Positions 1-12,347 are shown, numbered from the stretch's first letter. The stretch: 64,000 nt of DNA from Terana coerulea (GCA_024811115.1 JAKOGH010000307.1:62001-126000); one strand, 5' to 3'. The notes: a model not told the origin generated them from the sequence alone. Program-made: numbers and translations.

Positions 1-299
1 CTTGACGCTTTGCATGCACTCATCCTTCCAAAATCTTAACAGCCGCTTTGGCATTGTACGTAGTCCACTAATGGATCCACACAAGAGTCCATGGGACTTC
101 TCTCACCCATTTGGGTTTTGGCACAGGTTTTTCTTTCTCAACTATCAGTGCAGACGTGTTTTCTGGTAATAAACAGATAATTAAGCACGGTGTTGAACTG
201 CCACGCTGCTCAGCAGATGCCCCTTCAGAATAACATTGTGATGACTTGTATAACACTATGGTACAATAATAGTTGAGAAATGATTCTAGGCTCTTCACG

Positions 300-1500
300 T
301 CTGTGCTTTCGCTTGAGCTGCCTGAAAACTCCTTGAAAGCTTCATGAATGAGGACTCGACTACGCAATGAATGCATTCCTCCATTCCATCAGAGAATGAA
401 TTAGCTTGGACTGACGATGGCTTGGGCTTATCATTCTTCTTATCAGGAAGATCCGTGGAGACGCCAGCATCTAACAAGGTTGCTTCGGCATTGGACAGTC
501 GCGCGACAAGTGTCCTTTCTGATAGCAATTAAAACAAAGCCCTTCCTTTCAGGCTCTGTCTAGGTTCATTGGTTGGCCGGCCCGCCATAGGTTATGCTGG
601 TTCCATCTCGATGATCTTATCAAAGCGCTTGGGTTTATAAGGATGCTGCCAGCACCGACTTTGAGTTTGTGGCTTGGGAGCTGGCTTGTGGGACTGACTG
701 CTCTCAAGGTTCTTCTGGCGCTGGTAGTGCCTCCTCTGCTTCTCGTCAACGTTCTCTGCGATGCACATGTATGCTGAGTACCATTTTGGAACGTCTTCAT
801 GACTTTATACTGTGTCGAGGACTTCGCTTCTGAAGTGCTTCGTCGAGATAGTCAATAAGAATTACTGACTGCTCGTCCAGCTGCTCCTGAAGTGCGCTGT
901 ATCCCGCAAGAAGCGTATATCTCAAGGTGTGTTCCAAACTCTTGGATGCTTATGTTTCCCTGCTTCAGCTCTTTTAGCTTTTGCAAAGCGCCTGAGTGTC
1001 AATTGTGCGAGAACTGCTTGACAAGCCGTTCTTGGAAACTCCCTCAATCTGCACATGCAAAATCAGTGCTCTCGAGATAGGCTTCGGCCCATTCTCTGGC
1101 TGATCCGCCTTGCATGTAGGACAAAACGAAGGTGATTCTAGCGCAATCTGGTTAGAGCTTCTTGTAATAGTTCATGAAGATGTTCAGCTTGATTTGTTTC
1201 CACCAGGCCTTCCAATCCTTCCGGCTGCCATTGAAGGTGTCTGGCTTATTTGCCAGACCGTTACAATTGCGTTCATTATTGTCATCATCATTGTTACAAT
1301 CTCAATTTCCTTAACTGCCTCCTTCGAGACCGCCGCCTCCACCTCTGCTGTTACCTCCAGAGGAGGGTCCTCCGGCCGGCTGGTCTTCCAGTTGCTTGCC
1401 ACTTGTCATCTCATTTCGGGCTCCCGGGCCACGAACTCCACAACGTTGGCATGTTGTGTTCCTGTTAGCTTGTGCGCAGGGTTGTTCTTAACGTTGCCTG
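300..1500 (-). mobile_element. Degraded Ty3/Gypsy retrotransposon gag
   Basis: Relic of an LTR-retrotransposon capsid gene read on the minus strand. A stretch near 1090-1145 translates to the gag signature SYMQGGSAREWAE, typical of basidiomycete Gypsy capsids. A CCHC zinc knuckle (CFNCYQKGHLSRDC) lies near 489-530, as expected downstream of the capsid, followed by a Ser/Lys-rich tail to about 300. Frames switch repeatedly and stops interrupt them (one lies a few codons before the SYMQGG segment), so the element cannot make a full Gag. No protease, reverse transcriptase or integrase motif was seen in the 300 bases left before the window edge; pol would lie outside. LTR boundaries were not found. 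Confidence 0.72.
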
Positions 1501-3680
1501 GTTAGGGTTGTGCCTTTTAAGAAATGGAAGTAGATGTGTTTGTTTCCGAAGCAGACTATTATGGTTTGCATCTATACATTTACAGGCTTCGGAGTAATTT
1601 GTCTCTAGACCTGAGTGTGATAGGGTAGCAGTGACCATAGTGTCAGCTGCTTGGGAAAATTCGACGCGCTCAGTGTGATCAGGTAAGGTGTCTCCGTTGT
1701 TGTAGTTTTGTTTTCTTTACTGGGCGACGACTTCTCGTCTTTGGATTCAGGGATAATAGGAGCTAGAGCACACGGTGTTTGAAGGTCGACTGGTAACAGC
1801 TGCGAGATGGATACGGGAGTGGGTGGCTTAATAACGGTGTCATCCGCTTGCACATAGTACAATTGATACTTGCGCTTAGTTTCTAATAATACTGCGCAAG
1901 TTTCACACTTGACCTTTGAACTAGGGTCTTTGTGTATGTACTTTGGATTGTGACACAAATACCACTTGTCGTCGTGGTTTTGATAAATCGATCTCCTGTG
2001 GATTGTGGAGAAATAATGAGGTCGTCCTATACAAGGGCAGCTTTGCCTCCAGCCATACATGAGTGAAGCCTATTCAGGCAACCTGCGATATTCTTCAACC
2101 GGAATGAAGAGCACAAGGGTAGGAGTAGGCCTCAGAGGGATATAAGTTCACAGCATGTGCTACTACTGATATGGCTATGGGTTACCACTGTTCTGCTGTT
2201 TGATCCTGCTGCAGTCTACTAATGTCCCGGTTGCAGCTTAACTCTAAGGGACACGAGCCCAAAGAGCACTTGTCTCACTTTCCAATTACCGCCTTTACTA
2301 GCTTCCCACACTCAAGGGTGTGCCAAAGGTTCCTGCCAATCAAAAGAGCACTGAGTTAGGGTGTCTAAGGTACAGCTCTCCGAGATGAAGCTCGAAACCA
2401 TTGAGTTAGGTCAACAGGGTACTAATTGGGTAACTAGTCGCATGTGCACGGGGTAACGACACAGGGGGATAGTGAGTACTGAGGTTCACGGGCCGTCCCC
2501 TTGCAAGTGATCATAGTCTAGTGTACTAGGGTCTGTGGTTCAAAACTCAATCTACGTGATCCTTCCTGTACAAGGACAGACCAAGCAAAAGAGTAGATGG
2601 ATGTTCTGGGTAGAACAAGTGGAGCAACGAGAGATTATTGCAAAGTGGTGTGGATAGTCTCGAGCTTATGTCAGCAACAACTAGTACAACTGTACCAGGT
2701 GCAACGCTCTCAACTAGGGACGAAATAGTGGTGCAGTCTCCAAGTAACTAGCTAGGGAACAGACCAGCTCGAAACTGGCTTTCTTGCTGTGATTGGCAAG
2801 GGTAAACCCTCCATGCTTAGAGGCTAACCCTTACCCTTACCCTTCAAAACCCTTACCCTCATGAAGGGTACCTTCAAACTCTTGCCAAAATGGGCAGAAA
2901 ATGGTGCTTTGAGTGCTTTTTCATTCGCTTATAATGTCAGCTGTCTATTTGAGTAGCTTGCATTGATATAGAAAGCACTTACAACACTTGCAGCTCTATC
3001 CAGCAATATGTCTGCTATTTAAATGCAGACCCCTGCTAGACAAGGGTTAACTTTTCCCAACCCTTACCCTTACCCTCTGTACCTTACCCTTAACCCTCTG
3101 AGGGTTTGTGAACCCCTGCCTATCACTAGTTGCAAGCTGTAACTACTTATACAAGTCCAATCCTAAACTGTACAGTACCACCCGGTATCCTCATGTATAT
3201 ACTAGAGAGGTCCAGAACAATAGAGAAACATACGGAAAGCCATGAGTATCAATGAAAGAACAATAGATAGGGGTAGAAGACAATGGAAATGAAAAGAATA
3301 CCCTAGAGATGCTCAGAATTTCATGACACATACACTATCTCAGTCTTGCCAGAGTCGTTGTATTCAACTGCTGGTACATTCATGGGCTTTGCGCCGTACT
3401 ATTTTTGGCAGCGCATCCAAGTCCAGCGTGTAGTACTCGGGACGAATTCAGCGTTGCCCCACTTTCCAGGCATACAAGGACGCTTGTCAGCCGAAACAGT
3501 GGAAGAGGGATTCATACCATCCTTCGCGATGTCACGGTAGACATGGGTACCAAGGGGTTAAGACCGTATACGCGGGTGCTCATTTAGCGGACACCCTGCG
3601 GCACTGCTCCCTGTGTCCTAGTTCCCAGTCTCTACACCAATGAGATCAAAGATTAACATAAATCTGAGCGAGCGAATTTA
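1501..3680. other. Repeat-derived tract without a recognisable gene
   Basis: No intact gene is recognised. A minus-strand open frame at 1605-2060 (151 codons) contains a Cys/His-bearing N-terminal half followed by a Ser/Pro/Thr-rich half; it lies just upstream of the gag relic and may be a decayed part of the same or another transposon, but I cannot name it. Base composition here is lower in GC than in the gene blocks. The only clear structure is the CCCTTA-rich segment listed separately. Confidence 0.4.
2816..3112. repeat. CCCTTA-rich short repeat clusters
   Basis: Two clusters of near-perfect CCCTTA hexamers lie about 200 bases apart: 2825-2860 has three consecutive copies plus scattered ones, and 3058-3105 has several more. 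GGGTA/GGGTT in the other orientation lies beside them (2810-2816, 2864-2870 and 3042-3048). The unit is related to, but not the same as, the canonical fungal telomere unit (CCCTAA/TTAGGG). The setting beside retrotransposon debris suggests transposon-end or satellite-like DNA. Confidence 0.6.
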
Positions 3681-3688
3681 GCACCTAC

Positions 3689-5682
3689 TTTCGTTGGCAT
3701 TTCCCGTTGCAGTACGACTTCTGCCAGCATCCCTTGCATGCCCGCAAGGAGTGCAAGGGCTTAAATATGCTACATGAGCATTTCCCATAGCTACACCGTG
3801 TGAACGGTAGAAACACGTCGTCGGATGCCCCTTGATTTATCTGCGCTAAGCTTGAGCTCTTGTTTCGGATCGCGGCGAGATGCTTCCCGAGCTGGTTCCA
3901 CGGTCGCTCTACAGGCCTGTAGATGTGGCCTTTGCGGCGCCGCAAGGCGGATCTGATTTCTTCCATTCCGGACTTCCATGCTTGGAGGCTAGCATCCCGT
4001 TGTACAGCCAGCTTTCGCTGCTCAGCAGAGTCACCGCTGTCGTGGCCAGTTCGTTTGGTGTGAGGTAGGGCGGTGTCATTGCAGCGGTCCATCGCATGGG
4101 CGAGGGTTTCGAGCCTTGCGCGTTCCACTGACACGGAAGTCAGCACTCCTTTGGCTACAGACAATCTGAAGCAGCTAACCGGCTTTTTCGGGCGAAATAG
4201 CGAGAAGATGCCGTAAGGAGCTCAGGAGAACCGGTATCAGACCGTGGGTGAATGACTCTGGTAATAAATCATTATAAAAATTTGTTGCGATGCTGGAAGA
4301 CAACGTTATTAAGTAAGTGCAATGAGTGGTGCCCGACGCGAAGATAGCTGCACGTGCTTACATGAGGTACATAGACATTCTCTCATAGGTCTGAATATAT
4401 ACCTCCGCGCCATTTTCGTCATCCAGCTCTTTACACATCAACGTCCTACATGCCGCTATGCTGGATGCAAGCAACGCCCGTGTGAGTGGTGGGTCTTCGC
4501 ACGGGGTCCGCTCATTATTTGGCAAGTCCGGTGGTCCGTAGTACATTGGGAGGATGCGCAGCACATAACAACAAAGGCTGTCATCAACGAGGTCGGCCTT
4601 GAGGTCACGTAGAGCGGCTCTTGCGACGTTCTTCCAGCTCGTGCAGCCCGAAGTAATTTCAGGGAAGAATTGGGCAGGAGCCTCCTCGTCGTAATCGAAA
4701 TTGTAAACTGCTGTCAAGTAATTGTCGATATGCTGTAGTGCACAAACTCTTGTATCCTTGCTGGGGCTGTATATCCAGATAGCAAGTTGAACGTGTACCA
4801 TCCGATTTAGTGGGTCGGGTATTCGCCTATCCAAAGATGTTAGCCACCTATGCATGCGACAAGAACCAGCCGGCCATACCCCCAGCTCTTTTCGAGTAAG
4901 ATGTTGCTTGTGCAAAGACCGCACAGAATATCCTGAACAGTCGCAGAATCAGAGTCACCCAGCTCCTTGCTCATGTTGTCTGACTCGAAGTCCAAAAACG
5001 GTGTCCGAATTTCCCATAACGATAGCCATATACGTGGGAACGACTTTAGGAGGAGGTTGGTAGCATCTTTGAGCTTCGCAGGGGGCCGACGAGACCGGTT
5101 AACGCCAAAAGGGGTATCATAGTGTTTCACAATGTGCTCGATGCAGCTTCCGAGGAGCGCACAGATCGACCGCACGTACTCCTACAAACGCATGTACGTT
5201 TGAACTGTAAGCGCCTCAAGTGGTAGCATCTGCGCCATACACGTACCTTCATAACGGCATAGTCTTCATCTTGATGGGTAGTCCATGAAGTCAGCTGCTT
5301 CTTGCTGTAACCGCAGAAGTACTCGTTCGTGATGATGTACATCAATGCAGTAAGGAATTCGTTTTCGAACAGAATCTCCCAGTCGGCCACAGTCAAGAGT
5401 TGGTTGGCCTTCCTCGAAAAGCCGTTGTTAATGTCTCTAGCCACAGCAGCTCTTATAGAAACACCCTTGGTTGACTCATGGTTTGAGTATAGGACACTGC
5501 CGATTTGGTGCAGATGAATGTACGTGATTTCTGGTGACCCACTTTCGCGACCAAATTGTGATCAAGTGTAAGAAAAGAACGTCAATTTGAGTTGTTGGGC
5601 ATCGCACGTACAACTCAGGGTCCCTCAATTCCGGTTCAAATTCCTTGATCACGACGATGGTCGGCCGTTCGTCAGGCTTCAT
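3689..5682 (-). CDS. MYND-type zinc finger protein (copy 1)
   Basis: A lineage-expanded fungal protein with a C-terminal MYND finger, a fold usually used for protein-protein contacts; its role is unknown. Exons fit as 5682-5612, 5496-5247, 5181-4880, 4826-4362 and 4165-3689, all joined in frame by GT..AG introns. Exon 2 holds the conserved block EYFCGYSKKQLTSW. The last exon shown ends in the MYND core: CSYGKC, then CKGCWQKSYCNGKC. The final His/Cys pair of the finger must lie in a further short exon after the donor at 3688, which I could not place, so the true end is slightly lower. The start at 5682 is supported by similarity to the paralogue at 15508. All exons are open, so this copy looks functional. 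Confidence is good for the family and moderate for the 3' end. Confidence 0.72.
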
Positions 5683-6620
5683 GACCGGTGACGTGCAGTC
5701 TTGGTAAAATACATTGGTTAGTAGTCCTTTTGGTGAATCGCAAGTAATGCCACAAACCTCAGTAAATCACAGTGCGCGTCAGCGCGTGTCGGTACGCATA
5801 TAAGAAGCGAAATAGCTGAAACAGTCGAGTAAGACCGTCGGTAACGTTCATAACGTCGAAAGGGTTCCAAGTCGGCCAAGCGCTAGTCGCAAACTTGATC
5901 CGCGGGTTCCGAATCTAATCAACGAGCGCGCCAGACAGACTAGATCTTCGGGACACGCTTCTTCAAACTTGCCTTCGACCACCCGCCATGAGCACCACGG
6001 ACTGTGTCTAGGAGATCTTTGCCCAGTGTTTACAGTCTTCAGCACGCCGGAAACATGAATACCTGCATTTCTCTCTGTATCGCATACTTTCTCGACCTTG
6101 TCAGCGCTATCCTTCTCAACCACCTGACATGGTCGTATAGGTTTCGACTACCGTCAACCTATAAGAATTTCTTGGTACGCCTGTTTTCCGACACTATTTG
6201 TGACGAGGCTCAGGCTATTTGCCGAAAATTGACACGACTTTTCACCATGCGTAGACCGTCAATGCCGAGGCTGTTTGCGCCGCGGCAGCCATGAGGACGT
6301 CCGCACGTGTTGGGACCAAATGAAGCGGAAGCGGGGAAATGAATCTCGGTAGATCCCCGTTGCATACTCTTAAGTTGAACTTTCTGATAGGTCTGCATGT
6401 TGTAGATTGGCTATTCGATACAAATTATCTTGATACGGTCACTGCGTCCAGCATCGTCATTTATGGGAAACGCCTCGAGTTCGCCATTGAGTCAGTGCCT
6501 GGACTCTGCACCGAATGAACTGATGCTGTGGAACTTGCTGCACACTCGTGTTGGCCACACGCCAACCATACTCCGTATGACCTTCTTCGTGTAATTTTGG
6601 GATGCGCGACAAAGAACGCA
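5683..6620. other. Divergent intergenic region
   Basis: Upstream DNA of the MYND gene (minus) and of the disordered-protein gene (plus). Only short overlapping frames occur, none with recognisable motifs. It should hold both promoters; apart from the TATA element at 6621 I see no defined site. Confidence 0.4.
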
Positions 6621-6627
6621 TATATAT
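6621..6627 (+). promoter_or_regulatory. TATA-like element
   Basis: TATATAT about 70 bases before the ATG at 6697, in a pyrimidine-rich leader. The position is plausible for a short-leader core promoter of the downstream gene; assignment is by position only. Confidence 0.4.
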
Positions 6628-6696
6628 GTTGCAGTCCGTTCCACGTGCAACTCCTCACCCATCGTCCCTCTCCACCTGTCTCTCTGAACACCCTCC

Positions 6697-9063
6697 ATGT
6701 CGGAATACATCGAATACCCTGTGATGCCGGGTGGCCAAATGCCGCCCATCGACTTCTACCACGGAGCGGAGTACGATCCATATCCGGGGAGCAGAGTGTC
6801 TCGGAGGTCTGTGCTACCGCTGGCAAACGGCACGCCCAACGGTCGTGGTCGCGCAGAGAGCTGGGTTTCTACAGATCTTCAGGGTCGTCCGCAGAACGGT
6901 ACACCGTCTCTCACTCCGGTCACCCCCACTGTTCCTGCTGTCATTCGCCAGTCAGGACACAGCCCGACAGTCCAAAGCCCTCCCGTGAGGAGTCCTCCCG
7001 TTCGAAGTCCCCCTGTCCGAACACCAATTCTTCTCAACTCTCCACCTAAGAATGGTCGTTTCCGCGAAGTAGAGGACGAGCAACCACAGCGCTGGACTCA
7101 GGCGACCCACGTCTCTTACCCGGCCAGCAACGGCGCCAGTTTTGTCTCCAACATGAACGCGCCGCCGCAACCGATGCGAGGTGATTCGTTCTTCTCGCCG
7201 AGACTTGCATCCACACCCGCGCCCGATGCCAAATACGGCAATACGGTGCCGTACATGAAACGCTTTGGCGAACCTACGGGGCCTCGCCATGGCCAACCGG
7301 TACGATATCAGGAGGGACCTGCTAGGCATAACGAATCGCAGGCAAGATACGATGAGGAGCCAGTGAGATATGATCCAGATCCTGCTAGATATACGAAGCC
7401 CGCGAGGTACGACGACGATTCCACCAAATACAATGGTGCGTCTGGCGGATATGACGATGATCCTCACGGATACAACGGTGCGCCTGGCGGATACAACGGT
7501 GCGCCTGGCGGATACAACGGTGATCCTCACGGATACGAAGAGCACAGCGGCTATGTAGAGCCCGAGTCAGGCTATGCGGAACCTCCCGGTGCGTTTGGTC
7601 AGTCGGCAGACTATACCCCTCCCTCTCCCCATTCGGAAGAGGAAACGGAGGAAGATATTGAACAGGAGTTTATACCGGCGGAACACTCTGGTGCGAGTCC
7701 TGTGGAGGAGCACATACCAGCGCCTCAGAGTGACGACGGTTTCCGTGTCATGGATCAGCCGTCATTTGAGGCCCGTGAAGAGCCAAAGAAGAAGAAAGGT
7801 TTCGTAGGAGGATTCATGGCGAACTTCAAGCATATCCCGAAGATACTCTCCAAAAACGGCTCTCGCCAGTCAAGTCAAACACAGCCTGTCACCATGCCGG
7901 TTCCGAGCAGGCCTCCTCTCAACGTCCTTCCGAGAGCACAACCCTCCCGGCATAGCCTCCGCGACATATCTTCACCTCGCTCCAGTGAATCCAGCACCAG
8001 CCACTACCACAGCCGATTTGTCGCGTACGACAGACACTACGGCCACGACGCACACGGGGCCCCATACTCCCGACCAGAGCCGCGAGCACGAGGTTGCTAC
8101 AGCTCCCGATGACGCACATTTCCCCAATCCCTACGAGCAACAGCCATTCGTCCAGCCTCAAATTTACATACCCGCTCCGGAGCAGGCCGATTTACAGCAG
8201 ACCGCCGACTACGATGCGATGAGCGAGCCCATCTACTACGACGATCGACTCGAAGGCACTTTCAGCTCGCATTTCTACCGCGTCGGGAAGTTCGTGACGG
8301 ACCTGATCCATCTGCCGTGGCTCAACAAGCACCCCACGGTCGAGTACCGCCCCGCGGAATCCCGCCGCGCGCAGTGGCTGCCGCCGAAAGAGAGCCACTC
8401 GTGGTACTCGAAGGAGAACCGCGAGCGGCTCGACCTGCTCGCGACGCCGACGCAGCCGCGCCCCCAGGTGCGTTCGCGCGCGGTGCCCGGTGCGCCAACG
8501 GGCAGGCCGGTCCCGGGCCAGCGCCGCCGCGACGACCCCGCGCGGCGCGCTCGCCCCTCCGCAGCGCGTCCTCGCCCGCCTCTCCGCGCTCGCGCTCCGC
8601 CGACGCCGTCACCGCCATTCGCCCGACCCAGGGCACGACGAGCCTGACCACGGGCGGCGGCATCTACCGCGTCGCGTCGCCCGGCGCGTCGTCGCACGGG
8701 CAGGGCCAGCACTCGACCTCGTACTCGTACTACTATGCCACCCCGTACGGCCCGCAGCCGCTGTACGTCTACCCCGCGAACGCCGCGGGCGCGCAGGGAC
8801 AGGCGCTGCCCGCTGGCATGCCGGCCATGCAGGGCATCCCGCCCGGCGCGATCCCACTCAGGATGCCGAGCCCGCAGGCGGGCGCCACAGGGAGCCCTCC
8901 ATCTGCCATGCCCATGTACATGCTGGCGGCACCGCCCATGACTATGCCGACTTCGCCGAGGAGGCATCGAAGGCATCACAGCAGTCGGTCGGCACGCCAC
9001 CGACGTGACAGGAAGTCAGATTCGCCTCCGCCGCCGATGCCGCAGGTCAATATCCCGTCGTAA
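6697..9063 (+). CDS. Pro/Tyr/Gly-rich disordered protein with short repeats
   Basis: Not recognised beyond a basidiomycete-type hypothetical protein. The ATG at 6697 follows a TATA element. The N-terminal 470 codons are low-complexity: three SPPVR repeats (about 6973-7017), degenerate ARYD/VRYD repeats (7297-7420), five 21-bp units giving GYNGAPG-like heptads, an acidic Glu-rich stretch, and a Lys-rich KKKKGFVGGF segment. A more ordered, hydrophobic block (VGKFVTDLIHLPWL) follows near 8287, then a Pro/Arg-rich and a Tyr/Pro/Met-rich C-terminus ending in a basic His/Arg/Ser tail and TAA at 9061. The frame changes twice: at about 8008, where skipping one C restores STTTADLSRTT, and between 8467 and 8560 by an unresolved intron or indel. 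I infer one gene broken by sequence errors rather than two genes. Confidence 0.6.
7429..7533 (+). repeat. 21-bp coding tandem repeat, five units
   Basis: Five consecutive 21-base units (starts 7429, 7450, 7471, 7492, 7513), each encoding a heptad of the form YNGAPGG, YDDDPHG or YNGDPHG. Units 3 and 4 are identical. They lie in frame inside the disordered protein, so gain or loss of units would keep the frame. Confidence 0.85.
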
Positions 9064-9899
9064 GACAGGTGTGTGACGGTGAGTACCTTCCTCCGTTGCG
9101 CCTCCGTTGCTAACATGGCACTGACTCAGGGTCGATGCGTGTCAGGTGTTGGATCTTGGACGTGGTGGTCAGTTTCTTGTTCTCTTGGCGAAGCTTGAAC
9201 CGTGGTACGTGGTGCTTCAACAAAACTATCCGTTGCTTGATTTCACGGACCATTTCCCTTGATGTAGACGTCAACTGAAAAAGGAAACGAGACAACCAAA
9301 ATCGCAAGCACTCCCAGGAATTCCGCCACACCCTCCTGGTCGTGTTTCGCGTATGCAATGTGGAAGCCACGATATCTTCCGGAGGCCCACGAACTTGAAC
9401 GAGAGAAGACACTACCGCCCCAGCACAGGCGATTCGTATTCGGCATCCTTGTTGCCACCGTACGTTGCACATTTCACCTCGTAAACGTCTATTTCGTGTC
9501 TGACTGGGTATTAATACAGGACAAATTAAGCATCGCGACGAATACGTCTGAACGTTGCACATGCGTCCGCTTAGAGCCGATATGCTGGCGTGCCGGATTA
9601 TGCTACGTAAACAACAGTATGAACGGGAGTGGAGGTAACATGGCGACGAGAAATGTGGAAGTGTGAGGTTGACGACGGAAGGATGTGAAAGGTTTGATAC
9701 CTCGGTATGCAGTCATGCCCAGAGGCCGAAATGCGTCTATGAAATATGCATTTATATGCGTAGATTAAGCGTGGCAAAGCGTAAATATTCGTGTCAACTT
9801 GTGCGATTTCTAGAGGAGGCAGGAGGCGTGGCGTCCGCGCCGTCGTGAAGGCATTTCACCAATGCCATGATCATTAAAATTCGCGCAACGCGCGACGCG
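9064..9899. other. Intergenic region between convergent genes
   Basis: Tail-to-tail spacer between the disordered-protein gene and the MFS gene. Several frames of 60-150 codons exist on both strands, but none shows motifs or plausible exon structure. Nothing is supported. Confidence 0.4.
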
Positions 9900-12347
9900 T
9901 TACGACTTCTGCGCGTGCGACACCGCGAACTTGCTGCGCGCGCGGAGCGCCGGGCCCTTCCAGAACAGAATCTGTCATCGCACCCGTCAGCGACCGGCGC
10001 AGATGCCCGCGAGAGGCTGAGAGGCGCGTACGAAAGGGACGGGGCTCATGAGCAGCGCAAGGCAGCCGAACATGGTGTTCGCCCAGTGGTACGTCAGCGT
10101 GGCGTACATCTGCGTCGTGAACAGCGGGAAGGCCATGCCGAAGAGGTTCCCTGCGGCGTGGTCGTGCACGTTTAGACAAAAAGGCGGGGCAGGCGTGGGG
10201 GAGAGGAGACGTACGCGACAGACTTTGCCCTGCGAGAGCGGAGGACGCAAACGTGCCGTAGCAGTCTGCGAGGTATGTGAACACTGCGAGGTATATCGTG
10301 AACGACGAGAACTCGATGAGCTTTTGGGCGTCGGGTGTCAGCCATTGTTTACACAGGTATGGGGAGTGGTGGTACGCACAACGATCGCGATGCAAAGTGA
10401 TATCCAGTGCACATTTGCGAACGTGCACCAGGCGTAGATGAAGAGCGCGCCGGTGATGATGAGCGCTGCGGGCATGGCCATGTAGAGCCGTGCTTCGGGT
10501 CCGCGAGTGGGATGATGTTTGCTATTAAATGGAGGGATTCAACAGATTAGCACGTTGCTGACAAGCGGCAATTTTGCGAAACGCACCGGTACAGCTTCTC
10601 TTGGTACTGATTCGCGAGACAACCAAGAACACTACCAATGCTGGTAGCAAGATGTTCAGCATCGTATACGTTTTCACATGAAACGGCGAAGGGACATACG
10701 CAAAAGTGACGAAGACCACGCCAACTTCGCCGTTGTTGAAGTGATGCAGGTTCCTGAATACAGGACCAATAGATCTGCAATTCGTCGTTAGCGTGCACAT
10801 ACAGAGCTCATACGTGTGGCTTACTCGATGAGGACGTATAAGATACCCCACACAAATCCAATCCAGATCTGAAGCGGATGTGAACACAGCATGAGGGAAG
10901 AAGACGTGGTACATACACTGAAGCTGGCGACCACGGGCTCCGTCACCATCAAGTCTGGTCAGAACCGTCAAACGAGAGCGCTTCAGATAACATTATGCTG
11001 GCACTTACACACTGGCCGGGTGCACGAGATCCATATCAACGTCTTTAGACTCGCACGCTCGTCTTCGACGCGGGCACGATAGCGCATGTCCCCCGTCTTC
11101 TTGCGCAGCCGTTTCGCGATCCTGGTCAGAACCACGGCCGATCGGGTTTCTTTCATCAGGAAAGGCGTCGCGACGGTGAAGACGGCAGTGACGCTAGTCC
11201 CGTGACGTCAGACTTGCGAGAGAAAATGTCCGCAGAGGGAAGGGACGGACATGAAGTGGATCCATTGGATCCAGCGCCAGCCCAGATGCGGGTTCATCTC
11301 TATCCAGCCGGCGGCTACCGGTCCGAGACCTGTACAGGCGATGGCTGCTACGGAGAATATGGACATCGGGAGTCCGCGTCTGCAGATGCGTCAAAATGCC
11401 GGCCGATGCACTATAGGGGAAAGGCCAACTTACTCATGAGGCTGAAAAATGTCTGCTATGCTGCCGCCGACCTGTAGGCATTGAGTGAGCGCGCGTCGCC
11501 GACAGCATGCGGCGCACATACCATGGTTGAGCCCGTCGAGCCAAACGCGCCCGCGAGGAACCGCGCAATCTGGACCGTGGCGATGTTCTGAGCGCTGCGC
11601 GACCGGTTAGCGCGCCGTCATCAACAGAACAGAGCAGCATACACACAGCGCAATCATCAGATGGGTGAGCGCGAAGCCCGCGGCGGAGACGACGTAGAGC
11701 GGCTGCCGGCCGAACTCCTCGCTGAAGGAGGCGGTGACGAGCGGCGTGAGGGCGAAGCCGAGGGTGTACATCGAGAGGCCGACCGTGGCCTGAAACTGCG
11801 TGCAGTTCAGGTCCGCGATCATGCCCGGGAAGCCCAGGTTGTACGTCGCGGCGTTGGCAGCTGTGCCGGGCGGTCAGCATTCGGTACGACGTACAGAGGG
11901 AGCACACATTGACCCACCTGAGAGTGCGGTGAAGAAGATGGCACACATGATGATCGTCCACTTCCGTTTGGTGGAGTAGTTGCTGGGATCTCTCGGATCA
12001 CCCGCCTCGAACTCTACCTGTAAGGCAGCGTAAATATGATAGGAATTATGTGCACGCTTTGCACGTACATATAGAGGGCTGGAGTCGGTCTTACCCTCCT
12101 CCTTCTCTGAGGTAGTGCCTTTTTCTACATCCGAAGACGTGCGGTCGACCGCGGTGTTGTCACGGTGGTGAACATAGTCTGACAACTGTCTGACGTACGG
12201 GGACTCGAGCTGCGCCTGTGTCGCCCTTTCCTGAGGCGTGATGCGGGGATCTATGCGCTCGGAAACAGAGTCTTCAGAGACCACGCGGCAGTGCTCTGGC
12301 TCGCCCTCGGCCAACGTCACCTCTTCTGCTGAGACGGACCTCGACAT
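9900..12347 (-). CDS. MFS transporter, DHA1 (drug/polyamine H+ antiporter) type
   Basis: Predicted 12-helix plasma-membrane exporter. The ATG at 12347 opens a long acidic, Ser/Thr-rich cytoplasmic N-terminus, then the family entry EFEAGDPRDPSNYS and helix 1. Motif A is FSEEFGRQPLYVVS near 11745-11700, followed by RFLAGAFGSTGSTMV, a PHERGLPMSIFS loop and the helix-rich GLGPVAAGWIEMNPHLGW. The C-terminal half includes AAGNLFGMAFPLFTTQMY and ends KFAVSHAQKS with TAA at 9902-9900. At least seven introns are visible; the first joins keep frame, including one whose acceptor is TTACAGGTAG. The motifs fit the TPO/FLR1-like branch, but the substrate cannot be read from sequence. It is divergent from the flavin-reductase gene at 13467, which may suggest co-use in detoxification (inference). 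Confidence 0.88.

Noticed and set aside
2816..3112. True telomere
   Set aside because: The unit is CCCTTA rather than CCCTAA, the arrays are only a few copies long and interrupted, and ordinary genes lie on one side with gag debris on the other.
6697..8112. Separate short gene ending at the TGA at 8110-8112
   Set aside because: Coding-like sequence continues in the next frame without a gap, and skipping a single base restores one long protein.
8275..9000. Long minus-strand open frame (241 codons) opposite the disordered-protein gene
   Set aside because: It is Arg/Ala/Gly-rich and arises from the high GC content of the opposite strand; it has no motif, and the plus-strand frames carry the repeats and ordered block.
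11434..11961. 175-codon minus-strand frame within the MFS gene
   Set aside because: It is a different frame of the same strand; the helix-rich MFS protein uses the frame joined by introns around it.
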